Positions 34,480 through 43,486 are shown, numbered from the stretch's first letter. The stretch: DNA of 64,000 nucleotides from Chitinophagales bacterium (GCA_017303415.1 JAFLBJ010000001.1:496001-560000), one strand, 5' to 3'. Translations and numbers: made by a program. The notes: generated by a model from the sequence alone, not told the origin.

Positions 34480-37470
34480 CAACTTCCCCACAACCTCCAC
34501 CAGCACCGTCTCCAATTGCTCGATCAATCCGGGCAGCTCCTGTTCCTGATCACCTGATAGGGCCAGGGTCTCGATCTGTCTGATCTCTTTGGTGAGCGAG
34601 TGGATACCCATATTGTCAATGGAAGGTTTAAGCCGGTGTGCCACGGCCTTTACCTTTTCCAGGTCCTTTTGCCCGTAGGCTTCTTTGATCTCCTGAACAC
34701 TGAGCGGCGCCTGCTCGGAGAAGAGCCTGATCATTTTGTCAATAAAGGCCTGATTGCCTTTGCCGATCTCCCTGAGTTTTCCCAGGTCGAACAATGCTTG
34801 ATTGGATTCCATGCTACTTGTATTGGATATTAAACCGGTTTCTCCTCCCAGCCATTTTGCCATCAGGGCAACAAGGTCTTCTTCCTTGAATGGTTTGGTG
34901 AGATAATCATTCATACCGGCTGCAAAGCATATTTCATTTTCGCCTTTGATGGCGTTTGCGGTTAAAGCAATGATCGGAATATAATGCTGAAGATCTTGGC
35001 GGATACGACGCGTGGCTTCGAGTCCATCCATGATAGGCATCTGCACATCCATTAATATCAGGTCATAATCCCCCGTACGGATGGCCTCTACGGCTTCTTG
35101 TCCGTTGATCACTTCCTCAATGATCGTCCCATAAGGTTGTAATACGGTGGTGGCAACCAAACGGTTCATCTCATTATCTTCAGCCAGGAGTATCTTCTTC
35201 CCGTTTAGTATCCGGTTATCCGTGGGAGCCTGCACCTTGGGGGCGATTTCCATTTCTGATCCCTTGCGGAAGGGCAACCAGAAATATACTTTTGTACCTT
35301 CTCCTTTTTCACTCTCCACCTTAATGTCTCCATTCATCAGGGTAACCAGTTGCTTACTAATGGCCATGCCAAGTCCGGTACCACCAAAGCGGCGTGCGAC
35401 AGACCTGTCTTCCTGCGAGAAATTCTCAAAAATCCGTTGGGTAAATTCCTTATCCATACCTATACCCGTATCCTTGACGGTAAAGCTGATTCGTTGCCCA
35501 CTGTTAGAATCTTCCTCCACTTTACAGATCACTTCCACCGTCCCCTTCTCCGTAAACTTGATACCGTTGCTGATCAGGTTAAGTAATACCTGGTTCAACC
35601 GGTAAGGGTCACCGATAAGGACAGGATGTACCCGGGCATCGGTGGTGCAAACCAGCGAAATGCCTTTTTCTTCTGCCCGATGACTCATTACCTGCATCAC
35701 ACGGTCGCCAATTTCACGTAACCTGAAACCAATATTCTCAATATGTAGTTTACCCGCCTGTATCTTGGAAATATCCAGGATATCATTGATCACCACCAGG
35801 AGCTGTTCTCCCGCAGAGTTCACTGCTTCGAGATAGGATTTTTGTTGCTGGTTCAGCGAGGTCTTTTGCAATTCACGGCTCATCCCCATGATGGCATTGA
35901 GCGGGGTGCGGATCTCATGGCTCATATTCGCGAGGAACATTTCCTGCGAACGCGCCGATTGTTCAGCCTGTTCCCGGGCTTCGATCAGTTCATACTCCAG
36001 GTTTTTCTGCTGGGTAATATCCAGATGGATCCCGATCGAACCGATCAGTTGCCCTTTATCATCAAAGCGGGGTGCCCCGCTGATCAACCACCATTTCAGT
36101 TCGCCGCGTTTATTCTTGACGGCGATCTCATAGGCATCCGACATGCCCTTTTTGCGCAGATCATTTTTGCTTTCCATGATCTCCGCGTTCTCACTGCGAA
36201 CAAATAGCTCAGAAGCCTTCCTGCCTATCAACTCATCGGCCATATAGCCGCTCATCTCACAAAAACTATTATTGATGAACTGGATCCGTTCATCGGTATC
36301 AACCTCCAGCAGACCCAGGTTCATATTCGTAATGATGCTCCGGTATTTTTCCTCATTTGCCCGCAACCCTTGTTCAGTCAATTTGCGCTCTGTAATGTCT
36401 CTGATAAAAGAACAGAAGAAGAGCGAATCACCATTTGCAATGGGAACGATAGATAACTCAATGGGCAGCTCCTCTCCCTTCCGGTTGATGGCAGTAAGTT
36501 CCAATTGTTTATTCAACACTGTACTCTCTCCGGTAGCCAGGAAATGATGCATTCCATGCTTATGCGCTTCCCGGAAAGAAGGGGGAATAATGGTATCAGA
36601 GAGCATTCGCCCAAGAACCTCTTCCTCCTTCCAACCAAAGATGGTTTCTGCCCGCGGGTTCCAAAAGGTAATATGACCATAAACATCAATCGTAATGATC
36701 GCATCCAGGGCAGAATTCATGATCAACCGGTTCTTTAATTCGCTTTGCCCGATCTCGTGTTGCGCCTTCCGGATATCGGTGATGTCGGTGTAATTCCAAA
36801 GATGGCCCCTGTATTCATTGTCCAGAAAAATGGGAATATAATCCCGGAGATATACCTTTCCGTCTTCCAGATTTAATACTTCCCCTTTTACGACTTTCCT
36901 GTTTATGAGTATTTCCTGTATCCGTTTGACAAAGACTTCCGGTTCCTGAAAAAGATACTTGGATTCCTCTGCACTGTTGCTGCAATCCATTCCGGTTAAT
37001 TGTTCGCAGAGAACCGGAATTTGAAACATATCGCAAAACAACTGGTTGGCATATACAATATGCCGTGTTTCATCCTCCAGGAGAATGCCGTTTTGCATAT
37101 TCGTGATCAGCGTGGTAAAAATATTCTCCGCATTCTTCTTTTCCCGTACCTGTTGATGAAGATAGCGAGCGATCAGGAGGAGGTCATCCGACCCGTTCTG
37201 GGTATCATCACCGGAGATCACACCCAGGGTATCTTTTAATTTCAGTACAGAACGCCGTTTTACTTCGATCTCCTCTTTCAACTGATCATTGATCTCAGAA
37301 TATTCTTCCTCGGTGATCCTGAAGGCCCTTTCAGCCAGTTCCTTATCCCGGTCAAAGGCGGCATAAGAACTGTTCACTGCATCAAGCAGGTCCTGTATGG
37401 CAGGATCAAGCTGCAAGTGCTCCGGAAGAAACTTCTGGACCTGTTTATGTAATAGTTTATGGTAACTCAT
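34468..37470 (-). CDS. Soluble multi-PAS hybrid histidine kinase with receiver and HPt
   Basis: 1000-residue sensor kinase without membrane helices, therefore cytosolic. The N-terminal 110 residues are helical and coiled-coil. Three PAS domains follow (about 115-235, 245-365, 375-490). HisKA has NMSHEIRTPLNAIMG (His518), the HATPase_c spans about 615-745 (DTGIGM, GGTGLGMAI), the receiver about 765-885 (Asp in LILMDVQMPIMDG), and the C-terminal HPt has AVAHRLKPSIDNMG with its phospho-His near 945. The gene overlaps the FIST gene by 14 bp, so a FIST protein probably delivers its input signal. Confidence 0.94.
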   Translation of the reverse strand: MSYHKLLHKQVQKFLPEHLQLDPAIQDLLDAVNSSYAAFDRDKELAERAFRITEEEYSEINDQLKEEIEVKRRSVLKLKDTLGVISGDDTQNGSDDLLLIARYLHQQVREKKNAENIFTTLITNMQNGILLEDETRHIVYANQLFCDMFQIPVLCEQLTGMDCSNSAEESKYLFQEPEVFVKRIQEILINRKVVKGEVLNLEDGKVYLRDYIPIFLDNEYRGHLWNYTDITDIRKAQHEIGQSELKNRLIMNSALDAIITIDVYGHITFWNPRAETIFGWKEEEVLGRMLSDTIIPPSFREAHKHGMHHFLATGESTVLNKQLELTAINRKGEELPIELSIVPIANGDSLFFCSFIRDITERKLTEQGLRANEEKYRSIITNMNLGLLEVDTDERIQFINNSFCEMSGYMADELIGRKASELFVRSENAEIMESKNDLRKKGMSDAYEIAVKNKRGELKWWLISGAPRFDDKGQLIGSIGIHLDITQQKNLEYELIEAREQAEQSARSQEMFLANMSHEIRTPLNAIMGMSRELQKTSLNQQQKSYLEAVNSAGEQLLVVINDILDISKIQAGKLHIENIGFRLREIGDRVMQVMSHRAEEKGISLVCTTDARVHPVLIGDPYRLNQVLLNLISNGIKFTEKGTVEVICKVEEDSNSGQRISFTVKDTGIGMDKEFTQRIFENFSQEDRSVARRFGGTGLGMAISKQLVTLMNGDIKVESEKGEGTKVYFWLPFRKGSEMEIAPKVQAPTDNRILNGKKILLAEDNEMNRLVATTVLQPYGTIIEEVINGQEAVEAIRTGDYDLILMDVQMPIMDGLEATRRIRQDLQHYIPIIALTANAIKGENEICFAAGMNDYLTKPFKEEDLVALMAKWLGGETGLISNTSSMESNQALFDLGKLREIGKGNQAFIDKMIRLFSEQAPLSVQEIKEAYGQKDLEKVKAVAHRLKPSIDNMGIHSLTKEIRQIETLALSGDQEQELPGLIEQLETVLVEVVGKLREG

Positions 37471-38599
37471 GAAAGGTCGTAATGGTCATTGTTTGATTGT
37501 GCAATTGACAGGAGCCTCCTTCATTGAATGGAGAGATCTCACCATAGGAATAAAATCCTGCCAATAAGGTATCGGGACCCAGGGCTTCCCGAACAGCTTC
37601 CACTTCTTCTTCTATACGCGGACCAAGGATCAGTTTACGTCCCACGCAACTGATCAGCAAGGCAAAATCAGGTGATTGTATATACCCGCCCAGGGTTTGC
37701 TGGGCCGCGATATTGGCAGCGGCAGTGATCTTGTCAAAATTGGCCTTCATGAACCGCACCTTAGATCCTTCGGGCAGATCGCCGGCAAAAGTCATGGTCT
37801 GTTCTTCTTCATCTATAGACAGGATGGTTCGAACTACAGGTGTCTGACTGTCCGGCGCTATGATCGAAAGAGGAAACAACAGCGCACTACCGGGTAATTG
37901 AGCAGCCTCGGAACCCAAATACTTTTTATATAAAGCCAGTGCATTCTTCCCATCAATTTCATATAACACATTATGGGTGGAACGGGTCACCCTTCGCTCG
38001 GGGCCAAAAATATCCCATCCACCTTGTGACCCATGATTGACAACGATCTTGTCTCCATAAAAACCAATGGCGGATATAATGCCTTCGGCTGGGTTTGCAT
38101 TCAATCCCGTAAGGGTGGATACAAAATTGGCCCCATCACCTGCCAGGCCGCCGGTCACCAATACACCGGGACTCGTAGCGTCCTTCAGGCCACGCACCAA
38201 TTCACTACCATTGACCAGGCTTCCATCGGAAATGACCAGGATGTATTTTAAACCATCAGAGGATAGTTGTTTTACCAATGCACGCGCCGCATCATAGCAA
38301 CTCGAAAAATCGCGGCGGTTCACAGAACCTGAATGAATGCGGGTCTGTTCAAATTCAATGGCCACCAGAAATACCGCATCATCCAATACCTGTTCACCCA
38401 TGATCTCCCCTGCAGTACTGCCAAACAGAACCTGTGCCCGGGGGAATAGCCTGTGTACTCCTTCATAGAGGCCCGTCTTTCGCAACTCTTCTTTAGCACC
38501 AAAACAAATAACCAGTTGCACTTTCGCCACATCAACTTCCTGTCGGGTGATTTGTGCCTGCCAGTTGCCTTCCACTAAGGTGTAAAGTGCTGTTTTCAT
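37457..38599 (-). CDS. FIST N- and C-domain sensory protein
   Basis: Soluble 380-residue protein made of a FIST domain (N half about 25-215; C half about 225-360). Conserved elements are LVICFGAKEELR (about 31), VLFGSTAGEIMGEQV (about 57), GVLVTGGLAGDGANF (about 145), NPAEGIISAIGFYG (about 172) and, at the C-terminus, LLAGFYSYGEISPFNEGG (about 347), all typical of FIST. FIST domains are predicted to bind small ligands such as amino acids. The gene overlaps the sigma-54 activator gene by 4 bp and the hybrid kinase gene by 14 bp, so the three products probably form one signalling unit. The ligand is unknown. Confidence 0.92.
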   Translation of the reverse strand: MKTALYTLVEGNWQAQITRQEVDVAKVQLVICFGAKEELRKTGLYEGVHRLFPRAQVLFGSTAGEIMGEQVLDDAVFLVAIEFEQTRIHSGSVNRRDFSSCYDAARALVKQLSSDGLKYILVISDGSLVNGSELVRGLKDATSPGVLVTGGLAGDGANFVSTLTGLNANPAEGIISAIGFYGDKIVVNHGSQGGWDIFGPERRVTRSTHNVLYEIDGKNALALYKKYLGSEAAQLPGSALLFPLSIIAPDSQTPVVRTILSIDEEEQTMTFAGDLPEGSKVRFMKANFDKITAAANIAAQQTLGGYIQSPDFALLISCVGRKLILGPRIEEEVEAVREALGPDTLLAGFYSYGEISPFNEGGSCQLHNQTMTITTFHELP

Positions 38600-39945
38600 A
38601 CCAGTATTTCTTTTTGCTGGATCATTTTGTAGATCGTGCTCTTACCGATATCCAGGCGTTCGGCCACTTTCAGCACATCGTTGTCATATTTTTTCAGAAA
38701 ATAAGTAATGATATCACAGTTATATTGGCGCAGGGACTTTTCCTCTACCATAAAATTCTCCCCGCCTTTGGTATGTGTATAATTGATATCCGAAGCCGTG
38801 ATCTCTCCCCCATTGCTCATGACGGCGGCCAATTCGATCATGGCTTTTAATTCGCGCACATTACCCGGATAACTATAGCGCATCAATTTCTCCCGCGCAT
38901 CCTCGGTAAGCGTGAGGGTATCCAGTTTATTTTCCCGGACAAACTCATCAATAAAGAATTTTGCGAGGATCAACACATCATTACCCCGTTCACGAAGTGG
39001 CGGGAGTTCAATGGGTAATCCAATGACACGGTAATAGAGATCTTCCCGGAAATTCCCGGCACTTACTTCCTCTGCGAGGTTCTTATGGGTGGCGACGATC
39101 AGCCGTACATCCAGTTTTACTTTTTCATTTCCTCCCACACGGATCACTTCTCTTTCCTGCAATACCCGCAACAGTTTACTCTGCAGGCTCAGGTCCAGTT
39201 CCGCGATCTCATCCAGGAAGATCGTACCGCCATTGGCTTCTTCAAATTTTCCTGCCTTGCGGGCCACCGCACCTGTGAAAGCACCCTTTTCATGACCAAA
39301 GAGTTCACTCTCGATCAGTTCCTTGGGGATAGCGGCCATGTTCACCGCCACAAAATTTTTCTTCTTTCGTTCACTGTTATAGTGAATAGCTTTTGCCACA
39401 ACCTCTTTACCCGTACCGGTTTCGCCGGTAACAGATACATTGATATTTGTCTTGGTCGCTTTCTCCATTAAGGCAAAAACCTTTTTGAGCGAAGCGCTTT
39501 GTCCAATGATGGTCTTTTCAAAGGCAAATTTTTGCCCCAACTCTTCTTTCAGTTTCTCCACTTCCTTTTTCAGCGTACCCGTTTCGCGTACCTTGATCAC
39601 GGCATTCCAAAGAAGGTCTTTGGTGTTATCATCCTTGACCAGGTAATCGCGTACCCCCTTTTTCAGGAGGTCTACGGCAACGGTGATCTCTTCCTGTCCG
39701 CTGATCACTATGACGGGGAGCTGGTTGTCCGCCGCATGGATCTTTTCAAACAGTTTATCACCGGTTATATCCGGCAGGGAAAAATCGATCGTGACCAGAT
39801 CGGGTTTACGATGGAGGTTATCCAGGCAGTCTTTGCCTGATGTAAAGCGGGTAATGGTGTAATCGGGGTTGAGCGAAAGATGGTATTCGAGAATTTCTCC
39901 ATACCATGGATCGTCTTCCACGATAAAAATAGAGTATGGTTCCAC
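38596..39945 (-). CDS. Sigma-54-dependent response regulator (NtrC family)
   Basis: 449-residue activator. The receiver domain covers about 5-120 (Asp54 in TIDFSLPD). The AAA+ ATPase covers about 145-370, with Walker A GETGTGKE (about 170), the sigma-54 contact loop GAFTGA (about 222) and Walker B GGTIFLDEIAE (about 240). A Fis-type HTH lies at about 405-445 (VLKVAERLDIGKSTIYKMI). The start is the GTG at 39945; no better ATG is nearby. It heads the operon followed by the FIST and hybrid kinase genes. Two TTCCA-N5-TGGAA palindromes 40-100 bp upstream are candidate binding sites. The rpoN gene it needs lies at 25.7 kb. Confidence 0.95.
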   Translation of the reverse strand: MEPYSIFIVEDDPWYGEILEYHLSLNPDYTITRFTSGKDCLDNLHRKPDLVTIDFSLPDITGDKLFEKIHAADNQLPVIVISGQEEITVAVDLLKKGVRDYLVKDDNTKDLLWNAVIKVRETGTLKKEVEKLKEELGQKFAFEKTIIGQSASLKKVFALMEKATKTNINVSVTGETGTGKEVVAKAIHYNSERKKKNFVAVNMAAIPKELIESELFGHEKGAFTGAVARKAGKFEEANGGTIFLDEIAELDLSLQSKLLRVLQEREVIRVGGNEKVKLDVRLIVATHKNLAEEVSAGNFREDLYYRVIGLPIELPPLRERGNDVLILAKFFIDEFVRENKLDTLTLTEDAREKLMRYSYPGNVRELKAMIELAAVMSNGGEITASDINYTHTKGGENFMVEEKSLRQYNCDIITYFLKKYDNDVLKVAERLDIGKSTIYKMIQQKEILV

Positions 39946-39983
39946 TGGATATTGGATATTGATTTACAGAACGTGAGGAATAG

Positions 39984-40044
39984 TTCCAAATTGTGGAAAT
40001 GTCCAAAAATAATACAGTGAATAGGGGTTTTCCATTAGTTGGAA
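39984..40044. promoter_or_regulatory. Two TTCCA-N5-TGGAA palindromes between the sigma-54 activator operon and the DoxX-type operon
   Basis: Perfect 5-bp inverted repeats at 39984-39998 and 40030-40044, 46 bp apart. The second is framed by a 12-bp direct repeat GAATAGGGGTTT at 40019-40030 and 40042-40053. The position fits upstream activator sites for the adjacent NtrC-type protein, or an operator for the divergent operon. No clear sigma-54 -24/-12 promoter (GG-N10-GC) was found between them and the GTG start. Confidence 0.55.
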
Positions 40045-40112
40045 TAGGGGTTTAAAATATGACGCTTCAGGATGCACCATTCTAAAGGATATAAATCCAT
40101 GGTTATACAGAC

Positions 40113-40120
40113 TAAATTTG
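40113..40120 (+). promoter_or_regulatory. -7 box directly before the DoxX-like gene
   Basis: TAAATTTG is an exact TAnnTTTG match ending 3 bp before the ATG at 40124. Transcription would then start at or next to the A of ATG, giving a leaderless mRNA. No -33 element is evident. Confidence 0.45.
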
Positions 40121-40123
40121 TTC

Positions 40124-40504
40124 ATGACCCAAGAAAAATTGCTTACCCTTTTTTTTGCAATAGTTTGGTTTACTAACGGGTTTGTGTGTAAAGTATTAAA
40201 TCTTGTACCCAGGCATGAAGCCATTGTTGCAAGGATACTCGGTCCAACAAATTCAGAAACTTTTACGTTGTTGATCGGCCTGGCTGAAATCGGAATTGCG
40301 ATCTGGATCTTAACTGGCTTCAAATCAAGGATTAATGCGATTCTTCAAATGGCCGTCGTAACAATAATGAACACCTTGGAATTTCTTCTTGCTCCCGACC
40401 TATTGCTTTGGGGAAAATTCAATGCTGTCTTTGCCTTTCTATTTATCCTCCTGATCTATTATCATGAGTTTATAATGAACCGACCTCAAAAAAATTCTCT
40501 ATGA
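40124..40504 (+). CDS. DoxX-like family membrane protein
   Basis: Four-helix inner-membrane protein of 126 residues (helices about 5-22, 45-65, 70-90, 95-115). The patterns LLTLFFAIVWFTNGFVCKVLNL and RILGPTNSETFTLLIGLAEIGIAIWILTG (quoted in part) fit the DoxX-like family. The start is the ATG at 40124; the frame is open two codons upstream only through a TTG. It is the first of four overlapping genes with DUF2071, methyltransferase and membrane-protein products. Base composition is AT-richer than most of the window. Confidence 0.8.
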   Translation: MTQEKLLTLFFAIVWFTNGFVCKVLNLVPRHEAIVARILGPTNSETFTLLIGLAEIGIAIWILTGFKSRINAILQMAVVTIMNTLEFLLAPDLLLWGKFNAVFAFLFILLIYYHEFIMNRPQKNSL

Positions 40505-41235
40505 GCTTTTTCCAAAACCATCCATTTGCAGTGGAGGCCTATTTTAAAAGTTCAGTGGTGCTCACCTTTGCCGTACCTAAAGAACAGCTTCAAAGCATGT
40601 TGCCTGAACGACTTGAGCTCGATCTTTTTCAGGATAAATGGGGATTTTTAGCCGTAGCCATGGTTGATACTTGCGGATTAAGACCCAAGGGATTCCCCAC
40701 TATCCTGGGAAACAATTTTTTTCTGATCGGTTATCGCCTCTTTGTCAGATATACGAATAAAGCGGGAAAAAGATTGAGAGGTTTGTATATTCTCCGGTCG
40801 GAAACGAATAAAAAGAAAATGGAATTTCTGGGAAACATTTTTACCCAATATAAATATACCACAACGGATATCGAACAATTCGGTGATAAAACCAGTCGAA
40901 TCATACAATCAAAAAACTCAAATTTCCGTGTGGAGCTAAGGGAAAGCAATGAAACAATACCCCTCCCTGCTGGTTCACCTTTTTCCAATTGGAAGGAGGC
41001 GAGAATGTTTGCAGGGCCGCTCCCCTTTACTTTTTCCTGTTCAAAGAAAAATGATTCCGTTTTGATCATTGAAGGTGTGCGAGAAAATTGGACCCCAATA
41101 CCCCTTCAGGTGAAAGATTACTATTTTAATTTTTTGGAAACGCTGCCCATTCAGGATCCAATTTTAGCAAATGCATTTGAAATAAAGAATATTCCTTATT
41201 TCTGGAAAAAAGGAAAGATCGAAAAATGGACTTAA
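40501..41235 (+). CDS. DUF2071 domain-containing protein (YqjF-like)
   Basis: Cytosolic 244-residue protein of DUF2071, a family with an acetoacetate-decarboxylase-like fold. Family features are the N-terminal FAVPKEQLQSMLPERLEL (about 23), GFLAVAMVDTCGLRPKGFP (about 47) and YRLFVRYTNKAGKRLRGLYILRSE (in part, about 78). No catalytic lysine can be assigned by eye. It overlaps the DoxX-like gene by 4 bp and the methyltransferase gene by 10 bp. Association of DUF2071 with DoxX-like proteins is a recurring pattern in Bacteroidota as far as I recall; the role is unknown. Confidence 0.8.
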   Translation: MSFFQNHPFAVEAYFKSSVVLTFAVPKEQLQSMLPERLELDLFQDKWGFLAVAMVDTCGLRPKGFPTILGNNFFLIGYRLFVRYTNKAGKRLRGLYILRSETNKKKMEFLGNIFTQYKYTTTDIEQFGDKTSRIIQSKNSNFRVELRESNETIPLPAGSPFSNWKEARMFAGPLPFTFSCSKKNDSVLIIEGVRENWTPIPLQVKDYYFNFLETLPIQDPILANAFEIKNIPYFWKKGKIEKWT

Positions 41236-41981
41236 AACGCGGCCCCTTTCAGGGAGTGGTGAATATCATTCGTTTCAACTGGCACTTTTATCTGCTGGCG
41301 GTACTTGTAATCCTGGTCCTGATTGTCGTTTGCCCGCTTTTGCCCGACCAGCTCAAATCTATTTGTACATTAACCTATATCCTTTCCCTCATCGCAATTC
41401 TCATCTCTCTTTTTGTTTCCTATTTCGTATATGACAGGTCAAATCTTTACCACCTTGATTGGCTACCCGATTTAAACGACCAACAAGTGTTATCTGTCAA
41501 TGCAGGATTTGATGAAGTTAGCGAGATACTAAAACTACAGTCTCCTGCCATACATCTATCCGTTTGTGATTTCTACAACCCACAGAAGCACACAGAAATA
41601 TCGATCCGGCGGGCAAGAAAAGCCTATCCTCCACATCCCGGCACCTTTTCGGTATCAACAGAAAGCCTCCCGTTTTCCAATCACAGTTTTAAGTATATAC
41701 TCGCCATACTATCCGTTCACGAAATTAGAGACCCGAAAGAACGAGTCCTGTTTTTTAAGGAGCTTGAACGTGTGCTTCATCCCGGTGGGGCTATTTATAT
41801 AACTGAACACCTTCGCGACCTACCAAATTTTATTGCCTATACAATCGGGGCTTTTCATTTTCATAGCAGATCCAACTGGATGCATACTTTTGCAAAAACG
41901 GGATTCATCCTCGAAAGGGAAATAAAAACTACTCCATTCATTCGAACTTTTATCCTTATAAAAAATGGAAATACACTTTAA
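41226..41981 (+). CDS. Membrane-anchored class I SAM methyltransferase
   Basis: 251-residue protein with two N-terminal helices (about 20-40 and 47-68) and a methyltransferase domain (about 85-245). Post-I and later motifs are good: STESLPFSNHSFKYILAILSVHEI (in part, about 145) and ELERVLHPGGAIYITEHL (about 180). Motif I is degenerate: QVLSVNAGFDEVS replaces the usual VLDxGxGxG, so cofactor binding needs proof. It overlaps both neighbours (10 bp and 17 bp) in the four-gene operon. The substrate is unknown, possibly a lipid or quinone given the membrane anchor. Confidence 0.75.
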   Translation: MDLKRGPFQGVVNIIRFNWHFYLLAVLVILVLIVVCPLLPDQLKSICTLTYILSLIAILISLFVSYFVYDRSNLYHLDWLPDLNDQQVLSVNAGFDEVSEILKLQSPAIHLSVCDFYNPQKHTEISIRRARKAYPPHPGTFSVSTESLPFSNHSFKYILAILSVHEIRDPKERVLFFKELERVLHPGGAIYITEHLRDLPNFIAYTIGAFHFHSRSNWMHTFAKTGFILEREIKTTPFIRTFILIKNGNTL

Positions 41982-42360
41982 GATTGTCGGCCTGCTACTA
42001 ATATTATTGGCCATGATCCACGTAATATTCCCAAAATATTTTAACTGGAAGGCCGAGCTTACCCATTTGAGTTTAATAAACAGGCAAATGATGACAACGC
42101 ATACATTCTTTATCGCGTTGACCGTATTTCTTATGGGCGTTTTATGTTTTACTTCAAGCACTGAATTAGTGGCCACCGATCTTGGGAAAAAGATCAGCTT
42201 AGGTTTAGGCATGTTTTGGGGAATCCGGCTTTTCTTCCAACTATTTATTTATTCGTCCAGGTTATGGAGGGGAAGAAAGTTTGAGACAGTAGTGCATATT
42301 ATTTTTACCGGGTTATGGTCCTATTTAACCATTGTCTTCATTCTGGTCTGGGCGCAGTGA
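41965..42360 (+). CDS. Four-helix membrane protein of unknown function
   Basis: 131-residue integral membrane protein with helices at about 5-23, 43-63, 73-95 and 105-128. Conserved-looking polar residues sit in the helices (HVIFPKYFNW; MMTTHTFFIALTVF). It is the last gene of the DoxX-DUF2071-methyltransferase operon and overlaps the methyltransferase gene by 17 bp. I do not recognise a named family. The overlap and codon pattern make it a real gene. Confidence 0.7.
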   Translation: MEIHFKIVGLLLILLAMIHVIFPKYFNWKAELTHLSLINRQMMTTHTFFIALTVFLMGVLCFTSSTELVATDLGKKISLGLGMFWGIRLFFQLFIYSSRLWRGRKFETVVHIIFTGLWSYLTIVFILVWAQ

Positions 42361-42423
42361 GTTCTTTCAGTTGCGCTCCTATGCCGCGCAATGCATGTAC
42401 CATTTCAATTCACATCCTTCGCT

Positions 42424-42440
42424 GCACCCTGTAAGGGTGC
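42424..42440. repeat. Perfect hairpin after the membrane-protein operon
   Basis: GCACCCT-GTA-AGGGTGC forms a 7-bp stem with a 3-base loop, 63 bp after the stop of the upstream operon. No T-run follows, so termination is possible but not certain. Confidence 0.5.
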
Positions 42441-42492
42441 TACTTAATTGACCCTATTATCAACTGAATTTGTAATTTGCAAAAAAAACAAG

Positions 42493-43149
42493 ATGTCCGA
42501 ATCCATAGAGATCCCTGACTTTTCTGGTGACGATTTTGCAAATGATAAGCAAATTAAGAAAATGCGAGCTGATGCAGACGCTTTTAATTCAATGATGATA
42601 GAATCTATTCGAATTATAAAGGAATCGTTCGCAATTAAGAATGTCTCACATAAAAACCTAAAAGGATTCGGGATGTTTAAGGCTCTTCAACCCACCATTA
42701 AAGAAACACTGGGCTCCTCTGAAATATATCCAAACTTGACAATAATTTTAGCTACTTACCTTAGTGCATATCCTATTCCAAGAAACTCAAACTCGGGTGT
42801 TGATTACTATCTTTTTGGACACATACAGTTAACAAAAACTTTTCCTGATACGTATATCTGCAAAGAAACAATAAGAGAAAAAATTGCAAATCTTGTTCTC
42901 AAAACTGATCTGGACTTTAAACACGCGCGGAAATTTTCCTCGCGATTTCACGTGATCACGGAAGATAAAAATCAATTATCAGACCGTTTACAAACAAAAG
43001 ATCTTGATTGCCTTTCAGAATATCCTGATTTAGAAATTGAAATTTATAAGCAGGCATGCCTGTTCCGTAGTTCAAAAAAATCAGTTTCACCACCAGAAGC
43101 TGATAGTTTTTGCAACCTGACTAAAAGTATGATAAAAATATTTGATTGA
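42493..43149 (+). CDS. Hypothetical cytosolic protein
   Basis: 218-residue protein starting MSESIEIPDFSG, unrecognised. It is soluble and charged, with no signal, helix-turn-helix or catalytic motif visible, and is probably mostly helical (DKQIKKMRADADAFNSMMIESI). The gene is markedly AT-rich with Lys/Asn/Ile-heavy codons compared with neighbours, which suggests recent acquisition. The frame is open from 42448, but the ATG at 42493 follows an A-rich stretch and gives the more natural N-terminus. It stands alone between two short intergenic gaps. Confidence 0.6.
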   Translation: MSESIEIPDFSGDDFANDKQIKKMRADADAFNSMMIESIRIIKESFAIKNVSHKNLKGFGMFKALQPTIKETLGSSEIYPNLTIILATYLSAYPIPRNSNSGVDYYLFGHIQLTKTFPDTYICKETIREKIANLVLKTDLDFKHARKFSSRFHVITEDKNQLSDRLQTKDLDCLSEYPDLEIEIYKQACLFRSSKKSVSPPEADSFCNLTKSMIKIFD

Positions 43150-43226
43150 TATTGTATCAGAATTACATATTTCTTCCTTCCTTATGTAACATTTTGAAGT
43201 ACGCATAACTTCAATCACAAACTGCG

Positions 43227-43234
43227 TACTTTTG
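43227..43234 (+). promoter_or_regulatory. -7 box of a small membrane protein gene
   Basis: TACTTTTG matches TAnnTTTG and ends 21 bp before the ATG at 43256. A -33 element at the usual distance is not seen. Confidence 0.45.
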
Positions 43235-43255
43235 CCACCATACTAAGAATAAATT

Positions 43256-43486
43256 ATGGAAGGTTTTGGTCTATTAGTCTGGTTTTTCTATCTGGTACTA
43301 TTCCTGATCGTTGGAGGAATAACCTTCTCTCTTGTCTATCTGGGAATGATGTTCTTTGTGCTGGGCAGGCAGAAAAAAGCAGATACCAGCAGACAGGCAA
43401 AAGCAGCTATTCTACTAAAAGTTTTGTTGATTTCGCTGCCAATAACTGCATTGATATTGTTCCTCATATTTAAATTGAGCGCCTAA
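43256..43486 (+). CDS. Small two-helix membrane protein
   Basis: 76-residue protein with long hydrophobic helices at about 5-35 and 50-73, joined by the basic loop GRQKKADTSRQAKAA. No family is recognised. A promoter-like box at the right distance, the topology and the absence of any opposing gene support it as real. A nitrilase-family gene follows after 27 bp and may be co-transcribed. Confidence 0.6.
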   Translation: MEGFGLLVWFFYLVLFLIVGGITFSLVYLGMMFFVLGRQKKADTSRQAKAAILLKVLLISLPITALILFLIFKLSA

